This document shows positions 9,160 to 16,944 of a DNA stretch of 64,000 nt, in pieces. The notes beneath the pieces are model-generated. The model saw only the letters and a program-made list of their open reading frames with translations, ran no database searches and was not told the origin of the DNA. The translations under genes and the position numbers were made by a program. Each line of letters starts with the position of its first letter. The stretch's first letter is position 1. Where the stretch lies: assembly GCA_963765105.1 (NCBI GenBank), contig CAVXUW010000004.1:1116001-1180000 (forward strand), written 5' to 3'. The stretch comes from CALMEC01 sp963765105. Its GTDB lineage: Bacteria > Actinomycetota > Thermoleophilia > Miltoncostaeales > Miltoncostaeaceae.

Positions 9160-9537
9160 TCAGCGGATAAGTTGCACGACAACCGGGAGGCCGAGGTCGG
9201 CCCAGACATGATCGGCGGTGACGACGGTGGCTTCGTGACGAGCTCCAAGGGCGATGCAGCAGCGATCACCAAGGGAGAGAGTCGTTCCGCCGGGCACCGA
9301 CCGCAGTGATCCCGCAAGCACCGCGTCATCTTCCGTGAGTGGTTCGACAGTGAGGCCCGCGGCCCCAAGCAGCTCCCGCACGGGCAGGACCGGAATCCCG
9401 ACGTCAACGAGCTTGCCAACCACCTCAGCCATATTGGCGCTGCTCAGTTTCGCGCCGGCAAGGTGATCGGCGACCTCGGCGGCTCCCGGCTCATCGTGAA
9501 GGAGCGCAAGGATCGCCGAGGCATCGAGAACGATCAT
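9160..9537 (-). CDS. vapC: PIN-domain toxin (VapC-like ribonuclease)
   Basis: 125 residues with the PIN fold: the first acidic residue in MIVLDASAILALLHDEPG (Asp5), the conserved Glu in AEVVGKLVD, and the C-terminal acidic pair in SLGDRCCIALG and VVTADHVW. By family knowledge it is a Mg2+-dependent RNase that cleaves tRNA or rRNA when unchecked by its antitoxin. Its ATG overlaps the antitoxin stop by four bases (9534-9537), the usual toxin-antitoxin coupling. Confidence 0.88.
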   Translation of the reverse strand: MIVLDASAILALLHDEPGAAEVADHLAGAKLSSANMAEVVGKLVDVGIPVLPVRELLGAAGLTVEPLTEDDAVLAGSLRSVPGGTTLSLGDRCCIALGARHEATVVTADHVWADLGLPVVVQLIR

Positions 9538-9779
9538 TCGCCGACACTGGCGGCCGCGCGCCGCTCGGCGATCAGCTCGTCCACAAGTGAGCGCGAGGAG
9601 GGAACATCGCTCGCGAACCCCCGCAGTGCGCGCGCTGCGTCGGCGGGACGTTCCAGCACGATGCGTCGTCCGGAGAGCTGAAGGTGAAGATCATCCCCAG
9701 GGTGAAGGCCCAAGGCCTCCCGCACCTCGGCGGGGATCACGAGGCGCCCTTGACTTCCCATCACTACCGTGGCATTCAT
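9534..9779 (-). CDS. vapB: AbrB/MazE-type antitoxin (VapB-like)
   Basis: 81 residues. Residues 5-45 form the swapped-hairpin AbrB/SpoVT DNA-binding domain: VVMGSQGRLVIPAEVREALGL followed by GDDLHLQLSGRRIVLER. The C-terminal helix (VDELIAERRAAA) is the part expected to occlude the PIN toxin. Its stop overlaps the toxin start, so it is made first and probably represses its own promoter. The promoter would lie in the roughly 130 bp between this start and the tRNA-Arg gene, but I see no clear palindrome there. Confidence 0.86.
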   Translation of the reverse strand: MNATVVMGSQGRLVIPAEVREALGLHPGDDLHLQLSGRRIVLERPADAARALRGFASDVPSSRSLVDELIAERRAAASVGE

Positions 9780-9914
9780 TCCCCCAATTTACCACGTGTC
9801 GCTCAAGTGTGCCACGCCCGGAGACGACGGCAGCCGCCCCGGTCAGAGACCGGTTCTGGGCGAGCAGGTCACCTGGCCCCGGCGCCTCACTCGACGTCCC
9901 GCACTCGACGACTA

Positions 9915-9987
9915 TGCCCTCGGCAGGATTCGAACCTGCGACACCAGGTTCAGGAAACCTGTGCTCTATCCCCTGAGCTACGAGGGC
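9915..9987 (-). tRNA. tRNA-Arg (anticodon CCT)
   Basis: A 73-nt cloverleaf on the reverse strand. The acceptor stem is GCCCTCG/CGAGGGC with discriminator A, the D arm carries GCTC...GAGC, the anticodon arm is CAGGT-TTCCTGA-ACCTG (anticodon CCT), and the T arm is GCAGG-TTCGAAT-CCTGC. No CCA is encoded. It decodes AGG. Confidence 0.95.
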
Positions 9988-10010
9988 GCATGCTCGGATA
10001 ACCGGCCTCC

Positions 10011-10676
10011 GTGCGGGCATGGCAGGATGGGGCGGTCAATTCGGGGAGGGCGCGTGGACACAAACACGACATCGACATCAAGGGGCTCACGTCCGCGTCG
10101 TTGTGCGACGCGCTCGCACAGGTGCGCGACCATCAGGCCCACATCCTGGACTTGGTGAGCCCCACCCCCGACGAGGTGCTCTTCGGCCAGGCCGCGACCG
10201 TCCGCTTTTTCCCCAACCGGCGTGACCACCACAGTGGCGCCGATCGGTTCGACGACCTCCTCGCCCAGATCGCCGGCACCGGCCACGTGCTCGTCATCAG
10301 CGCCGGGGGTCATGAGGACCAGGCCGTCGCTGGCGGGAAGAAAGTTGCCCGCGTCGAGGCCGCCGGTTTCATCGGCCTGCTGACCGACGCGCGCCTGCGC
10401 GACCTCGACGAGATCGCCGACTTCGACATCGTCTGTTACTGCAGCGGCGAGACCATCCGCGCGTCCGGCGACGACGCCATGCCGCTCGAGGCGAACGTCC
10501 CCGTCGAGATCGACGGCGTCGGCGTCCTGCCCGGCGACTGGATCTATGCCGACACCGCCGGCGCCGTCGTCATCCCTGACGCCGACATCGAGGCGGTCGT
10601 GACGGCCGCGCACGAGATCGAAGCCAAGGATGCCGCGGCAGTTACCGCCGCTCGCTTGGGACTGACGGGCAAGTAG
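10011..10676 (+). CDS. RraA-like protein / HMG aldolase family
   Basis: 221 residues of the RraA/dimethylmenaquinone-methyltransferase-like family. The core (about residues 25-215) has the substrate-binding Arg-Asp segment in FIGLLTDARLRDLDEIADF and the closing strand LPGDWIYADTAGAVVIP. Members are 4-hydroxy-4-methyl-2-oxoglutarate/oxaloacetate aldolases or, in enterics, RNase E regulators; which applies here is not visible. The GTG at 10011 has no obvious ribosome-binding site, and the first 20 residues look weakly conserved, so the start is uncertain. It converges with the protoglobin gene. Confidence 0.75.
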   Translation: MRAWQDGAVNSGRARGHKHDIDIKGLTSASLCDALAQVRDHQAHILDLVSPTPDEVLFGQAATVRFFPNRRDHHSGADRFDDLLAQIAGTGHVLVISAGGHEDQAVAGGKKVARVEAAGFIGLLTDARLRDLDEIADFDIVCYCSGETIRASGDDAMPLEANVPVEIDGVGVLPGDWIYADTAGAVVIPDADIEAVVTAAHEIEAKDAAAVTAARLGLTGK

Positions 10677-10694
10677 ACGTTGAGGGCGGCTCCC

Positions 10695-11275
10695 TCACCA
10701 GTCGGTGGAATAGGGCTCCGCCCACAGCACCGTCGTTAGGCACACCGCCTTGAACCACGCTGCGTGCATCTCGTCGAGGTCCTCCGGACTCGTCGCGCCC
10801 CGCTCGAGAAAGCCGCGCATGGTCGCCGTGATGGGGAATACGAAGGCGATGAGGTAGCGCAGAGGGATGACCGGCGATGTCGACGCAACGTGGTCGGTCG
10901 CGTTTTTCTCGTGCGATGGTGGCGAAGGGCCACCTCGTGTTGGTAGTCGAGCCATGTCTGGTCGTAGTCGCGCTCGCAGGTGTCGACAATCCACTTGGCA
11001 AACCGTGCCCGGACCGCCTCGAGATATGCGGCGTCAGGCTGTCCGTCTGCGCCCGCGAAGTGCGCCACAAGGTGCGGGTTGGCGCCCACGTAGCCGTACC
11101 ACAGATCGAGCACCTCATCGACGATCGGCGCCAGGACCCGGCCGGCTCGGCGGAGGGCTGCCGTGTCGGCGTCGCCCCACAGGAGCGTGGCCTGCAGTAG
11201 CGCGAGATCGGACGGCGTGACGGGACTCGTGGCGAGATCAGTTGCGCCGTATGTGTAGCCGGCTGGTGTGGTCAT
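10695..11275 (-). pseudogene. Protoglobin-domain protein, one frameshift
   Basis: Two overlapping reverse frames together spell one protoglobin of about 190 residues. The first (from ATG 11275) gives LLWGDADTAALRRAGRVLAP and VDEVLDLWYGYVGANPHLV, ending its homology at LDYQHEVALRHH. The second continues with EKNATDHVASTSPVIPLRYL and HAAWFKAVCLTTVLWAEPY, stopping at 10695. The change of frame falls at a T5 run (10903-10907; A5 on the coding strand), which suggests a single-base indel, either error or mutation. Protoglobins bind heme and diatomic gases; the proximal His would be in the YQHEVALRHH region. GGGAG precedes the ATG by nine bases. It is divergent from a MarR regulator. Confidence 0.8.
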
Positions 11276-11302
11276 GGAGAGGAACTCCCTTCGGGACTAT
11301 CA

Positions 11303-11341
11303 TAAGGACTCCTTGCAATATGTCAGACGTAAGGACTCCTG
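11303..11341. promoter_or_regulatory. Paired palindromic operator candidate between protoglobin and marR
   Basis: Two copies of an 11-base palindrome with a central base lie in the 78-bp divergent intergenic gap: AAGGACTCCTT at 11304-11314 (perfect arms) and AAGGACTCCTG at 11331-11341 (one mismatch). Both are preceded by T. The copies start 27 bp apart, and the second sits 13 bp before the marR ATG. The size and placement suit binding of a MarR dimer to each site, which would let it repress itself and the protoglobin gene. That binding is inferred. Confidence 0.6.
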
Positions 11342-11353
11342 TACAGTCGGGGC

Positions 11354-11947
11354 ATGAGAGATGCGCCTGGGCTCGATGAGCGGTTTCTCGCGGCAATCGA
11401 ACGACTGTCACAGGCGCGTCGTGCGGCGACGCAGGAGCGCGCTACCCGGTGGGGCCTGTCACCGCTGCAACTCGATCTGCTCACGCTGCTCGACGTACAG
11501 GCCGCCGAGAATCCCGGGGCATCCGCCTTGGCGAAAGAGCTCGACGTCACGGTTCCGACCGTCGCTGACGCCGTCGTGACACTGATACGCAAAGGCCTAG
11601 TACGCGACGCGCCACATCCCGGCGACGGCCGCCGGAAGGTGGTATCGCTCACGGGCAAAGGACGACGGCGCGTACGCGAGATCACCGACGACACCGGGCC
11701 GCTGACGGACGCGGTTGCGGACCTCCCGCCCACCGACAAAGCGGCCACGCTCGCCGTGCTGGTCGAGCTCATCGGTGAGCTTCATCGCAGCGGTGTTCTC
11801 AGCAGAGATCGCTCGTGCGCGACCTGCCGGTTCCGTCGCACCCATGGCGGGTCGGCCGGTTCGTGCGCGCTTCTTGGCGTCCCCCTCGATCACGCGGACC
11901 TGCGGATCGATTGCCCAGAGCACGAACCGATCGCCGCCTCGGCGTAG
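11354..11947 (+). CDS. MarR-family regulator with C-terminal cysteine cluster
   Basis: 197 residues. Residues of about 5-145 are a winged-helix MarR domain: the LSPLQLDLLTLLD helix, then the recognition helix region SALAKELDVTVPTVADAVVTL and the wing with PGDGRRKVVSLTGKG. Residues 150-190 add a Cys/His-rich tail with CATC, a single Cys in GSCALLG, and DCPEHEP, a pattern fit for metal or redox sensing. The ATG at 11354 follows the second operator palindrome closely. It is divergent from the protoglobin, so the pair probably forms a gas- or redox-responsive unit (inference). Confidence 0.85.
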   Translation: MRDAPGLDERFLAAIERLSQARRAATQERATRWGLSPLQLDLLTLLDVQAAENPGASALAKELDVTVPTVADAVVTLIRKGLVRDAPHPGDGRRKVVSLTGKGRRRVREITDDTGPLTDAVADLPPTDKAATLAVLVELIGELHRSGVLSRDRSCATCRFRRTHGGSAGSCALLGVPLDHADLRIDCPEHEPIAASA

Positions 11948-11950
11948 GAG

Positions 11951-12457
11951 CTACGCGGCCAGAGCCGCCAGGTATGGCTCCCAGGACGCCGGCCGTTTGG
12001 GCGCGGCCACGGTGATGAACACCTGCGGCGACGGTGGCCGCGGGCGTTTCTTCGGGAACATCTTGATCTCGTTGGGGAGGTGGTCGCCCTTGCGGCTGTT
12101 GCAGGGAGCGCATGAGGTAACGACGTTGTCCCAGTCCGACCCGCCGCCGCGGCTGCGGGGCACGACATGGTCGACGGTGAGCTTTGCCTGCGACCCGCAG
12201 TACTGGCACGAGTAACCATCGCGCGCGAACAGGGCGCGACGCGTGATCTTGCGGGCCTCGTAGCGCGGCACCCGCACCAGGTAGACGAGGCGGATGACCT
12301 GCGGCTTGGCGACGCTGGCGCCCGATGTGCGGATCGGTGCGCCGGCTTCTTCGAGAATCTCGGCCTTGGCCTTGAGGACGAGGACGACCGCCCGGCGCAA
12401 CGATGTGACGTTGATCGGCTCGAAACTTGCGTTGAGCACCAGCACCTGGTGCGCCAT
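11951..12457 (-). CDS. HNH endonuclease
   Basis: 168 residues of the small HNH family common in actinobacteria. The N-terminus (QVLVLNASFEPINVTSLRRAVVL) is a conserved lead-in, and the HNH core is near residues 85-135. Zinc ligands are CQYC and CAPC, the catalytic His is in LTVDHVVPRSRGGGSD, and the Asn lies in WDNVVTSC. Biological role is unknown for this group; it lacks the partners of a restriction system. The start ATG at 12457 has no strong ribosome-binding site. It lies tail-to-tail with marR and upstream of no same-strand partner, being about 55 bp after pheA. Confidence 0.85.
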   Translation of the reverse strand: MAHQVLVLNASFEPINVTSLRRAVVLVLKAKAEILEEAGAPIRTSGASVAKPQVIRLVYLVRVPRYEARKITRRALFARDGYSCQYCGSQAKLTVDHVVPRSRGGGSDWDNVVTSCAPCNSRKGDHLPNEIKMFPKKRPRPPSPQVFITVAAPKRPASWEPYLAALAA

Positions 12458-12512
12458 CGTGCGCTCATTTCCCCGCAGACTGCGGCCGCGGCGCGGCCGA
12501 CCGCAGGGAATG

Positions 12513-13364
12513 TTAGCCGGGAACGGCGCTGGCGGGGTATGACCCGAGGAACACGACATGCGCCACACCCTGATCGTCGAGCGCGCGGATGGCCGCATCG
12601 ACGGCCATATCGCGGTGACGGCTCCCCTCCATGTCGATGAAAAACACGTACTGGCCGAGGCTGGTTTTCGCCGGACGACTCTCGAGGCGCGTGAGGTTGA
12701 CGGCCCGCATGGCGAACTCCTGCAAGATGGCCAAAAGCCCTCCGGGACGGTCGCGCGGCGGCTCGCAGATAATCGATGTGACGAACCGGCCGGGGCCGGT
12801 GGCCTCCACTCCGTTTTTCCCGAGGAGCACGAACCGGGTGGCATTCTCCCGACTGTTCTCAATGTCGGCTGCGATGACCTCGCAGCCGTAGATGTCAGCG
12901 GCGCGCAAGGTGCCGATGGCCGCCCACGGCTCATCCGATTCGGACACGATGCGCACTGCATCGGCCGTTGAGTTCTCGGCCACGATCATCACATCCGGCA
13001 GGTGGGCGCGGAGGTAGTCGGTGCACTGTGGCGGCGCGTGGGGATGCGACAGAAGCCGCGTCACGCTCGCCTGGCTTACGCCCGGACGCGCCAGCAGGTG
13101 GTGGCGGATGGGGTGGACGATTTCGGCGTGGATGCGCACCTCACCCGCGGCAGCAGAGAGCTGATCCAAGGTGGCGTTGACCGACCCTTCGATGGAGTTC
13201 TCGATCGGCACGAGGGCCTCGGGCACCTCCCCGCGGTGGACCGCCTGCACGCAGTCGATGACCGTGGGGTACGGCACGAGAGTCTGCTCCGGCTCGGGAC
13301 CCACCAACCGCAGGAGCGCCTCCTCGGCGAACGTGCCGGGCGGGCCGAGGTAGCCAACCTTCAC
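12513..13364 (-). CDS. pheA: Prephenate dehydratase
   Basis: 283 residues, monofunctional. It converts prephenate to phenylpyruvate in phenylalanine synthesis. The catalytic periplasmic-binding-like domain (residues 1-180) starts KVGYLGPPGTFAEEAL and has VPIENSIEGSVNATLD, with the conserved Thr replaced by the usual context in FVLLGKNG. The regulatory ACT domain follows, with NLTRLESRPAKTSLGQYVF, the ESRP loop that binds phenylalanine for feedback control. The GTG at 13364 overlaps the stop of the upstream DUF4446 gene (GTGA), so the two are co-translated. Longer readings into that gene are not supported. Confidence 0.93.
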   Translation of the reverse strand: MKVGYLGPPGTFAEEALLRLVGPEPEQTLVPYPTVIDCVQAVHRGEVPEALVPIENSIEGSVNATLDQLSAAAGEVRIHAEIVHPIRHHLLARPGVSQASVTRLLSHPHAPPQCTDYLRAHLPDVMIVAENSTADAVRIVSESDEPWAAIGTLRAADIYGCEVIAADIENSRENATRFVLLGKNGVEATGPGRFVTSIICEPPRDRPGGLLAILQEFAMRAVNLTRLESRPAKTSLGQYVFFIDMEGSRHRDMAVDAAIRALDDQGVAHVVFLGSYPASAVPG

Positions 13365-13885
13365 GACGGTGGTCCGCCCACCATCGACGCGGCAGGATCG
13401 CCCATTGCGGTCTCGATCGCACGTTCCTCTTCCGGGGACAAGCGGTGGCTGGGTACGCCCAGCTCCAACTCCTTGAGGTACACCCGGGCGTGATCGCGGG
13501 CGTGGAGTGAGGTGATCACGGCACCGGTTCGGGCGGCGTTCAGGATGGCCATCGACCACGATTGGGCCCCGCCGATGTCCCCGTACGCGTCGTACCGCAC
13601 GAGGCCTTGGAAGCGCAGCGCATCACGAAGGCCGTGCTCGGTGTACTGCCGCAACGCGGTAACGTCGCCGGCGAGCGCCTCGATGCGCTCACCGTGACGC
13701 TCGAGCGCGCGAAGAAGTGCCCCGTGCCGCTCCACCAGGTTCCCGGTTGATCCATCGGCCAGCAACACACGCTGCTCGGCCCGCAGCCGGCGGAGCTTTA
13801 TCGACAGCGTGATGAGCAGGATGGCGACGAGAAGGCCCACGCCTCCCGCGATCGCCGTGCCCCACACCACAAGCCGATCATCCAT
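13361..13885 (-). CDS. DUF4446 membrane protein
   Basis: 174 residues. One N-terminal transmembrane helix (about 10-30, VWGTAIAGGVGLLVAILLITLSI) is followed by a predicted coiled region (LRRLRAEQRVLLADG to ALRQYTEHG) and a compact C-terminal domain with GLVRYDAYGDIGGAQSWSMA and TSLHARDHARVYLKEL. These are the signatures of DUF4446, a family of unknown function widespread in Gram-positive bacteria. It overlaps pheA by four bases at its end and follows the next membrane protein by four bases, so all three probably form one operon. Confidence 0.88.
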   Translation of the reverse strand: MDDRLVVWGTAIAGGVGLLVAILLITLSIKLRRLRAEQRVLLADGSTGNLVERHGALLRALERHGERIEALAGDVTALRQYTEHGLRDALRFQGLVRYDAYGDIGGAQSWSMAILNAARTGAVITSLHARDHARVYLKELELGVPSHRLSPEEERAIETAMGDPAASMVGGPPS

Positions 13886-13889
13886 GGGC

Positions 13890-15059
13890 TCACCCGCTGA
13901 TCGTGAAGTTGATCGGGTAGGTGGCCTTGTTGTTGGACGTGCGGGTCTCGTCCTGCACCTCGGTGACGACGACCAGCACCTTGCTCGGCGCCGATGTATA
14001 CGGGTCGGGACCCGCGAACTTGAGCGTCACTTGGTTGTCCTCACCGGGCTCGATCGTTTCGATCGTCTTCTTCTCGGTCTTTGCTTGCGCGTTGATCGGT
14101 GTTGAGTAGGTGAGGGTGACGTCGATGGCCGATTCGATGGTGTCGCCCCCGTTTTGAACGGTGACTTCGAAGGTGACGTCACCGGCCGGGATGGACACCG
14201 TTGCGCCCGGCTGAAGCTGGATACGCTGACCCGACGAGCGAACAACGAAGGTTTGGACGATGCCAAGACCTCGCCTGCCCGGACTGTCCGTCCCACCGGT
14301 GACGGGCGTGCCAACACGCCGCAAGTTGTTCCAGGCTGTCTGGGCGCCCGCCGGCGAATAGGTGTTGGCGTTGTTACCGGGGAAAATCTCGGATGGATTG
14401 ATCTGAACGTCTTTGATCGCGTCGGCCTGAAGCGCCTTTTGTGCGGGGCGTCGGTAGGAGCGTTCGAAGATGACGTCGCTGGTTCCGAGGGCCTTCAACG
14501 GGTCGCCCAGGGTCGCCGCACCGTTCGCGGCGTCGCTGGTCTTGATGGCGGCGGCCACGGCGCCGGGCAGCTCGGCGAACGCATCGCGACGGTACTCGAG
14601 CGCCGTAATGAACGTTTTGTGCGGTTCACGGAGGCCATCGGGTGGCTTGAGCTTCCCACCGCGCGCCAAGTGTTCGTTGGCTCGAGCGCCGAACTCAGTG
14701 AGCTGCGGGGTGATCTCCTTGGGGTTCTTGCCCGCCTTGTTCTCCAACACGACACGCAAGTCGGTTCCTAGGCTCGCCGAGTCATCGGCGATCTGGTTGG
14801 CTCCGGCGAGGTACGTTCGATACGCATCGACCAAGTTGTCGCGACGGCAGCCCCGAATGGATGACACGAGGATGAGCGCCAGGACGACCATGAGCCCCAC
14901 GGCGATCAGCAGACGCACACCGCGCTGCTGCAATGGGCCGCCGCCGGACCCGGATGGGCCGCGCGGAGACCGTGGACGCGAGGGCCCGCGCCCCCGACGA
15001 CGGGAGGCGGGTTCGCGTGGCGGCTCTTCGTCGAGGATGTCGTCGGCGTAGTCGCTCAC
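13890..15059 (-). CDS. Single-pass membrane protein with extracytoplasmic beta domain
   Basis: 389 residues of unrecognised family. The N-terminus is acidic then basic and Pro/Gly/Arg-rich (1-45), followed by one transmembrane helix (about 48-66). The next 150 residues are probably helical, and the last 120 form a beta-sandwich-like domain with GDVTFEVTVQNGGDTIESAI and DETRTSNNKATYPINFTISG, resembling CARDB-type adhesion or protein-contact modules. It is therefore inferred to be exposed outside the membrane with a structural role. It starts an apparent three-gene unit with DUF4446 and pheA and ends 59 bp from tRNA-Leu. Confidence 0.75.
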   Translation of the reverse strand: MSDYADDILDEEPPREPASRRRGRGPSRPRSPRGPSGSGGGPLQQRGVRLLIAVGLMVVLALILVSSIRGCRRDNLVDAYRTYLAGANQIADDSASLGTDLRVVLENKAGKNPKEITPQLTEFGARANEHLARGGKLKPPDGLREPHKTFITALEYRRDAFAELPGAVAAAIKTSDAANGAATLGDPLKALGTSDVIFERSYRRPAQKALQADAIKDVQINPSEIFPGNNANTYSPAGAQTAWNNLRRVGTPVTGGTDSPGRRGLGIVQTFVVRSSGQRIQLQPGATVSIPAGDVTFEVTVQNGGDTIESAIDVTLTYSTPINAQAKTEKKTIETIEPGEDNQVTLKFAGPDPYTSAPSKVLVVVTEVQDETRTSNNKATYPINFTISG

Positions 15060-15118
15060 GATTGACAGTGTTCCCAGCAGTCGGTCTTTGGCATGGAATG
15101 CGTCACCGGATGGCAGAG

Positions 15119-15202
15119 TGGGCGAGGGGGGACTCGAACCCCCAAGCTCTTTCGAGCACTAGACCCTGAACCTAGCGTGTCTACCAATTCCACCACTCGC
15201 CC
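15119..15202 (-). tRNA. tRNA-Leu (anticodon CAG)
   Basis: An 84-nt type II tRNA on the reverse strand. Acceptor stem GGGCGAG/CTCGCCC with discriminator A, anticodon arm CTAGG-TTCAGGG-TCTAG (anticodon CAG), a long variable arm (TGCTCGAAAGAGCT) and T arm GGGGG-TTCGAGT-CCCCC. No CCA is encoded. It decodes CTG, a frequent Leu codon in this GC-rich DNA. Confidence 0.96.
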
Positions 15203-15267
15203 GTGGCGTCCTGCCTGCAATTCAGGGTCGCAGGATCGTACCATGGTGATCGCGAAGGAATCCCGTC

Positions 15268-16944
15268 ATGCCTGAGCTTCACACCAGCGGCCGCGTCATC
15301 CTGAACCGATACCGGTTGGGAAGCATCGTGGGTCGCGGCGGGGCCGCCAGCGTCTACCGCGCAGAGGACCTTCGCACCGGTGAAACGGTCGCCGTCAAGG
15401 CGATCCCGGCCGACGCCGAGATGGCACGGCGCGCCGGGGCGGAGATCCGGGCCAACACACGGCTCTCACACCCGGGAATTGTCGAACTGCACGACTTCGG
15501 CGCCGACGACGAGGCCTGCTACATCGTCAGTGAGCTCATCGAAGGAACCTCGCTGCGCGATGACTCGCGACGCACCCCGCCGCCGCCTCCCGCCCGCTTG
15601 GTGGGTGCGGTGGCCGATGTTCTGGACGGTCTCGATCACGCTCACGCCCAGGGCGTCACACACCGCGATGTGAAACCGGCCAACATCCTCATCGACCGGG
15701 ACGGTCGCGGTCATCTCACCGACTTCGGCATCGCGCGCATCGCCGGGGAGGCCGGTCTCACAACGGTCGGCGGCCTCGTGGGCACCGTCTCGTACATGGC
15801 GCCGGAACAGGCGCAGGGCAAGCCAACGGGCCCCGCCACCGATGTCTATTCCGCCTGTTTGGTGCTCTATGAATGCCTCTCCGGAACCAACCCCTTGGTG
15901 GGTTCGACATCTGGCGAGACGTTGCGCCGCGCCGCCGCTGGTGAGGTACCACCCATCCGTAGGGCCGTACCGGGGCTCAGCCCGAAGCTGGCGTCGGCGA
16001 TTGATGCCGGCCTCGACCCCGACCCGCGGCGGCGGCCTGCCCCAGCAGCCCTTGCCGCAACCCTTCGCGCCAACCTCCCGGCGCGGACCGCTGCCACGCA
16101 GGGACCGGCAGCCTCGCCGTGGCTTTTGCGCGCCGTGGCGGCAGCGGCAGCCGGAGCACTCACGGCCTTTGTCGTTGATCGCTGGACCGACCTCCCGCCA
16201 TCGGGCGTCGCGGTTGCGGCAACCGTCGCCGGGGCGGGCGCGGCGTTTGCGCCCTGGACCACCGCCCTGATCGGCTGGCTTGCCGCTGCGGTGGCCCTGG
16301 CTCGTGTGGCGCCGGCCGCCGGGGTCCTGATCGGCGCGCTTGGGCTGGTGGCGCTGGTTCCGCTTCGCCGCCGGGGACGTCTCGCGCTTCTTCCGGCAAG
16401 CGCTCCTTTTCTGATGGCACTCGGGCTCATCCCGGTCTACGTCGTGGCGGCTGGACTTCTCCGGACAGCGAAATGGCGGGCGTGGGCGGCGCTCACCGGC
16501 ATGGGAGCGGCGCTCGGCTGGAGCGCTTTGGCCGGGGCCGACCCCAGCATCGACGGCGGACGCGTGCTCGGCGTGTGGGCAAACCTGGAAGATGTCGTGT
16601 CACCCGTACGCGCCCTCGATGCGATTGCTGAGCCGTTTCGCACGCGACCGTCGCTGGCCGTCGCCGCTGGGCTCCTGGCCCTCGCCGCCCTGCTCATCCC
16701 CCTGCTTCTGCGGCTACGTTTTGGCGTTCCGCGTGCCGTTGGCGTGGTGGTGTGGCTGGCGGCCCTCATCGTGGCGGTCCGCCTCACCGGCGGCAGCCTG
16801 GAGAACGCCCTTGGGGCGTTCGTTCCCGGGGGTATACTCGTCGCGGTTTGGGCCGCGGTCGGTGGGCGGCGACTGTCACGCGATGCCGACCGGCAGAAAA
16901 CTGTCACAATCGGCAACTCCGTGGAACGACTTCCCGCCGCATGA
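15268..16944 (+). CDS. Polytopic membrane Ser/Thr protein kinase (first kinase of the cell-wall operon)
   Basis: 558 residues. The Hanks kinase domain spans about 14-270: glycine loop GRGGAASVYRAED, catalytic Lys in VAVKAI, catalytic loop HRDVKPANILI, DFGIARI, and APEQAQGKPTG of the activation segment. Unlike PknA/PknB with one helix, the rest (about 285-550) is a run of hydrophobic helices, perhaps eight to ten, so the kinase is fused to a multi-pass domain with no obvious sensor. It heads the operon and overlaps fhaA by ATGA, so the FHA proteins are likely substrates. No extracellular PASTA domain is present. Confidence 0.85.
   Translation: MPELHTSGRVILNRYRLGSIVGRGGAASVYRAEDLRTGETVAVKAIPADAEMARRAGAEIRANTRLSHPGIVELHDFGADDEACYIVSELIEGTSLRDDSRRTPPPPPARLVGAVADVLDGLDHAHAQGVTHRDVKPANILIDRDGRGHLTDFGIARIAGEAGLTTVGGLVGTVSYMAPEQAQGKPTGPATDVYSACLVLYECLSGTNPLVGSTSGETLRRAAAGEVPPIRRAVPGLSPKLASAIDAGLDPDPRRRPAPAALAATLRANLPARTAATQGPAASPWLLRAVAAAAAGALTAFVVDRWTDLPPSGVAVAATVAGAGAAFAPWTTALIGWLAAAVALARVAPAAGVLIGALGLVALVPLRRRGRLALLPASAPFLMALGLIPVYVVAAGLLRTAKWRAWAALTGMGAALGWSALAGADPSIDGGRVLGVWANLEDVVSPVRALDAIAEPFRTRPSLAVAAGLLALAALLIPLLLRLRFGVPRAVGVVVWLAALIVAVRLTGGSLENALGAFVPGGILVAVWAAVGGRRLSRDADRQKTVTIGNSVERLPAA

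Noticed and set aside
9160..9779. The VapBC-like pair as part of a wider defence island
   Set aside because: Neighbours are a decayed permease, a tRNA and metabolic genes. It looks like an ordinary chromosomal toxin-antitoxin pair.
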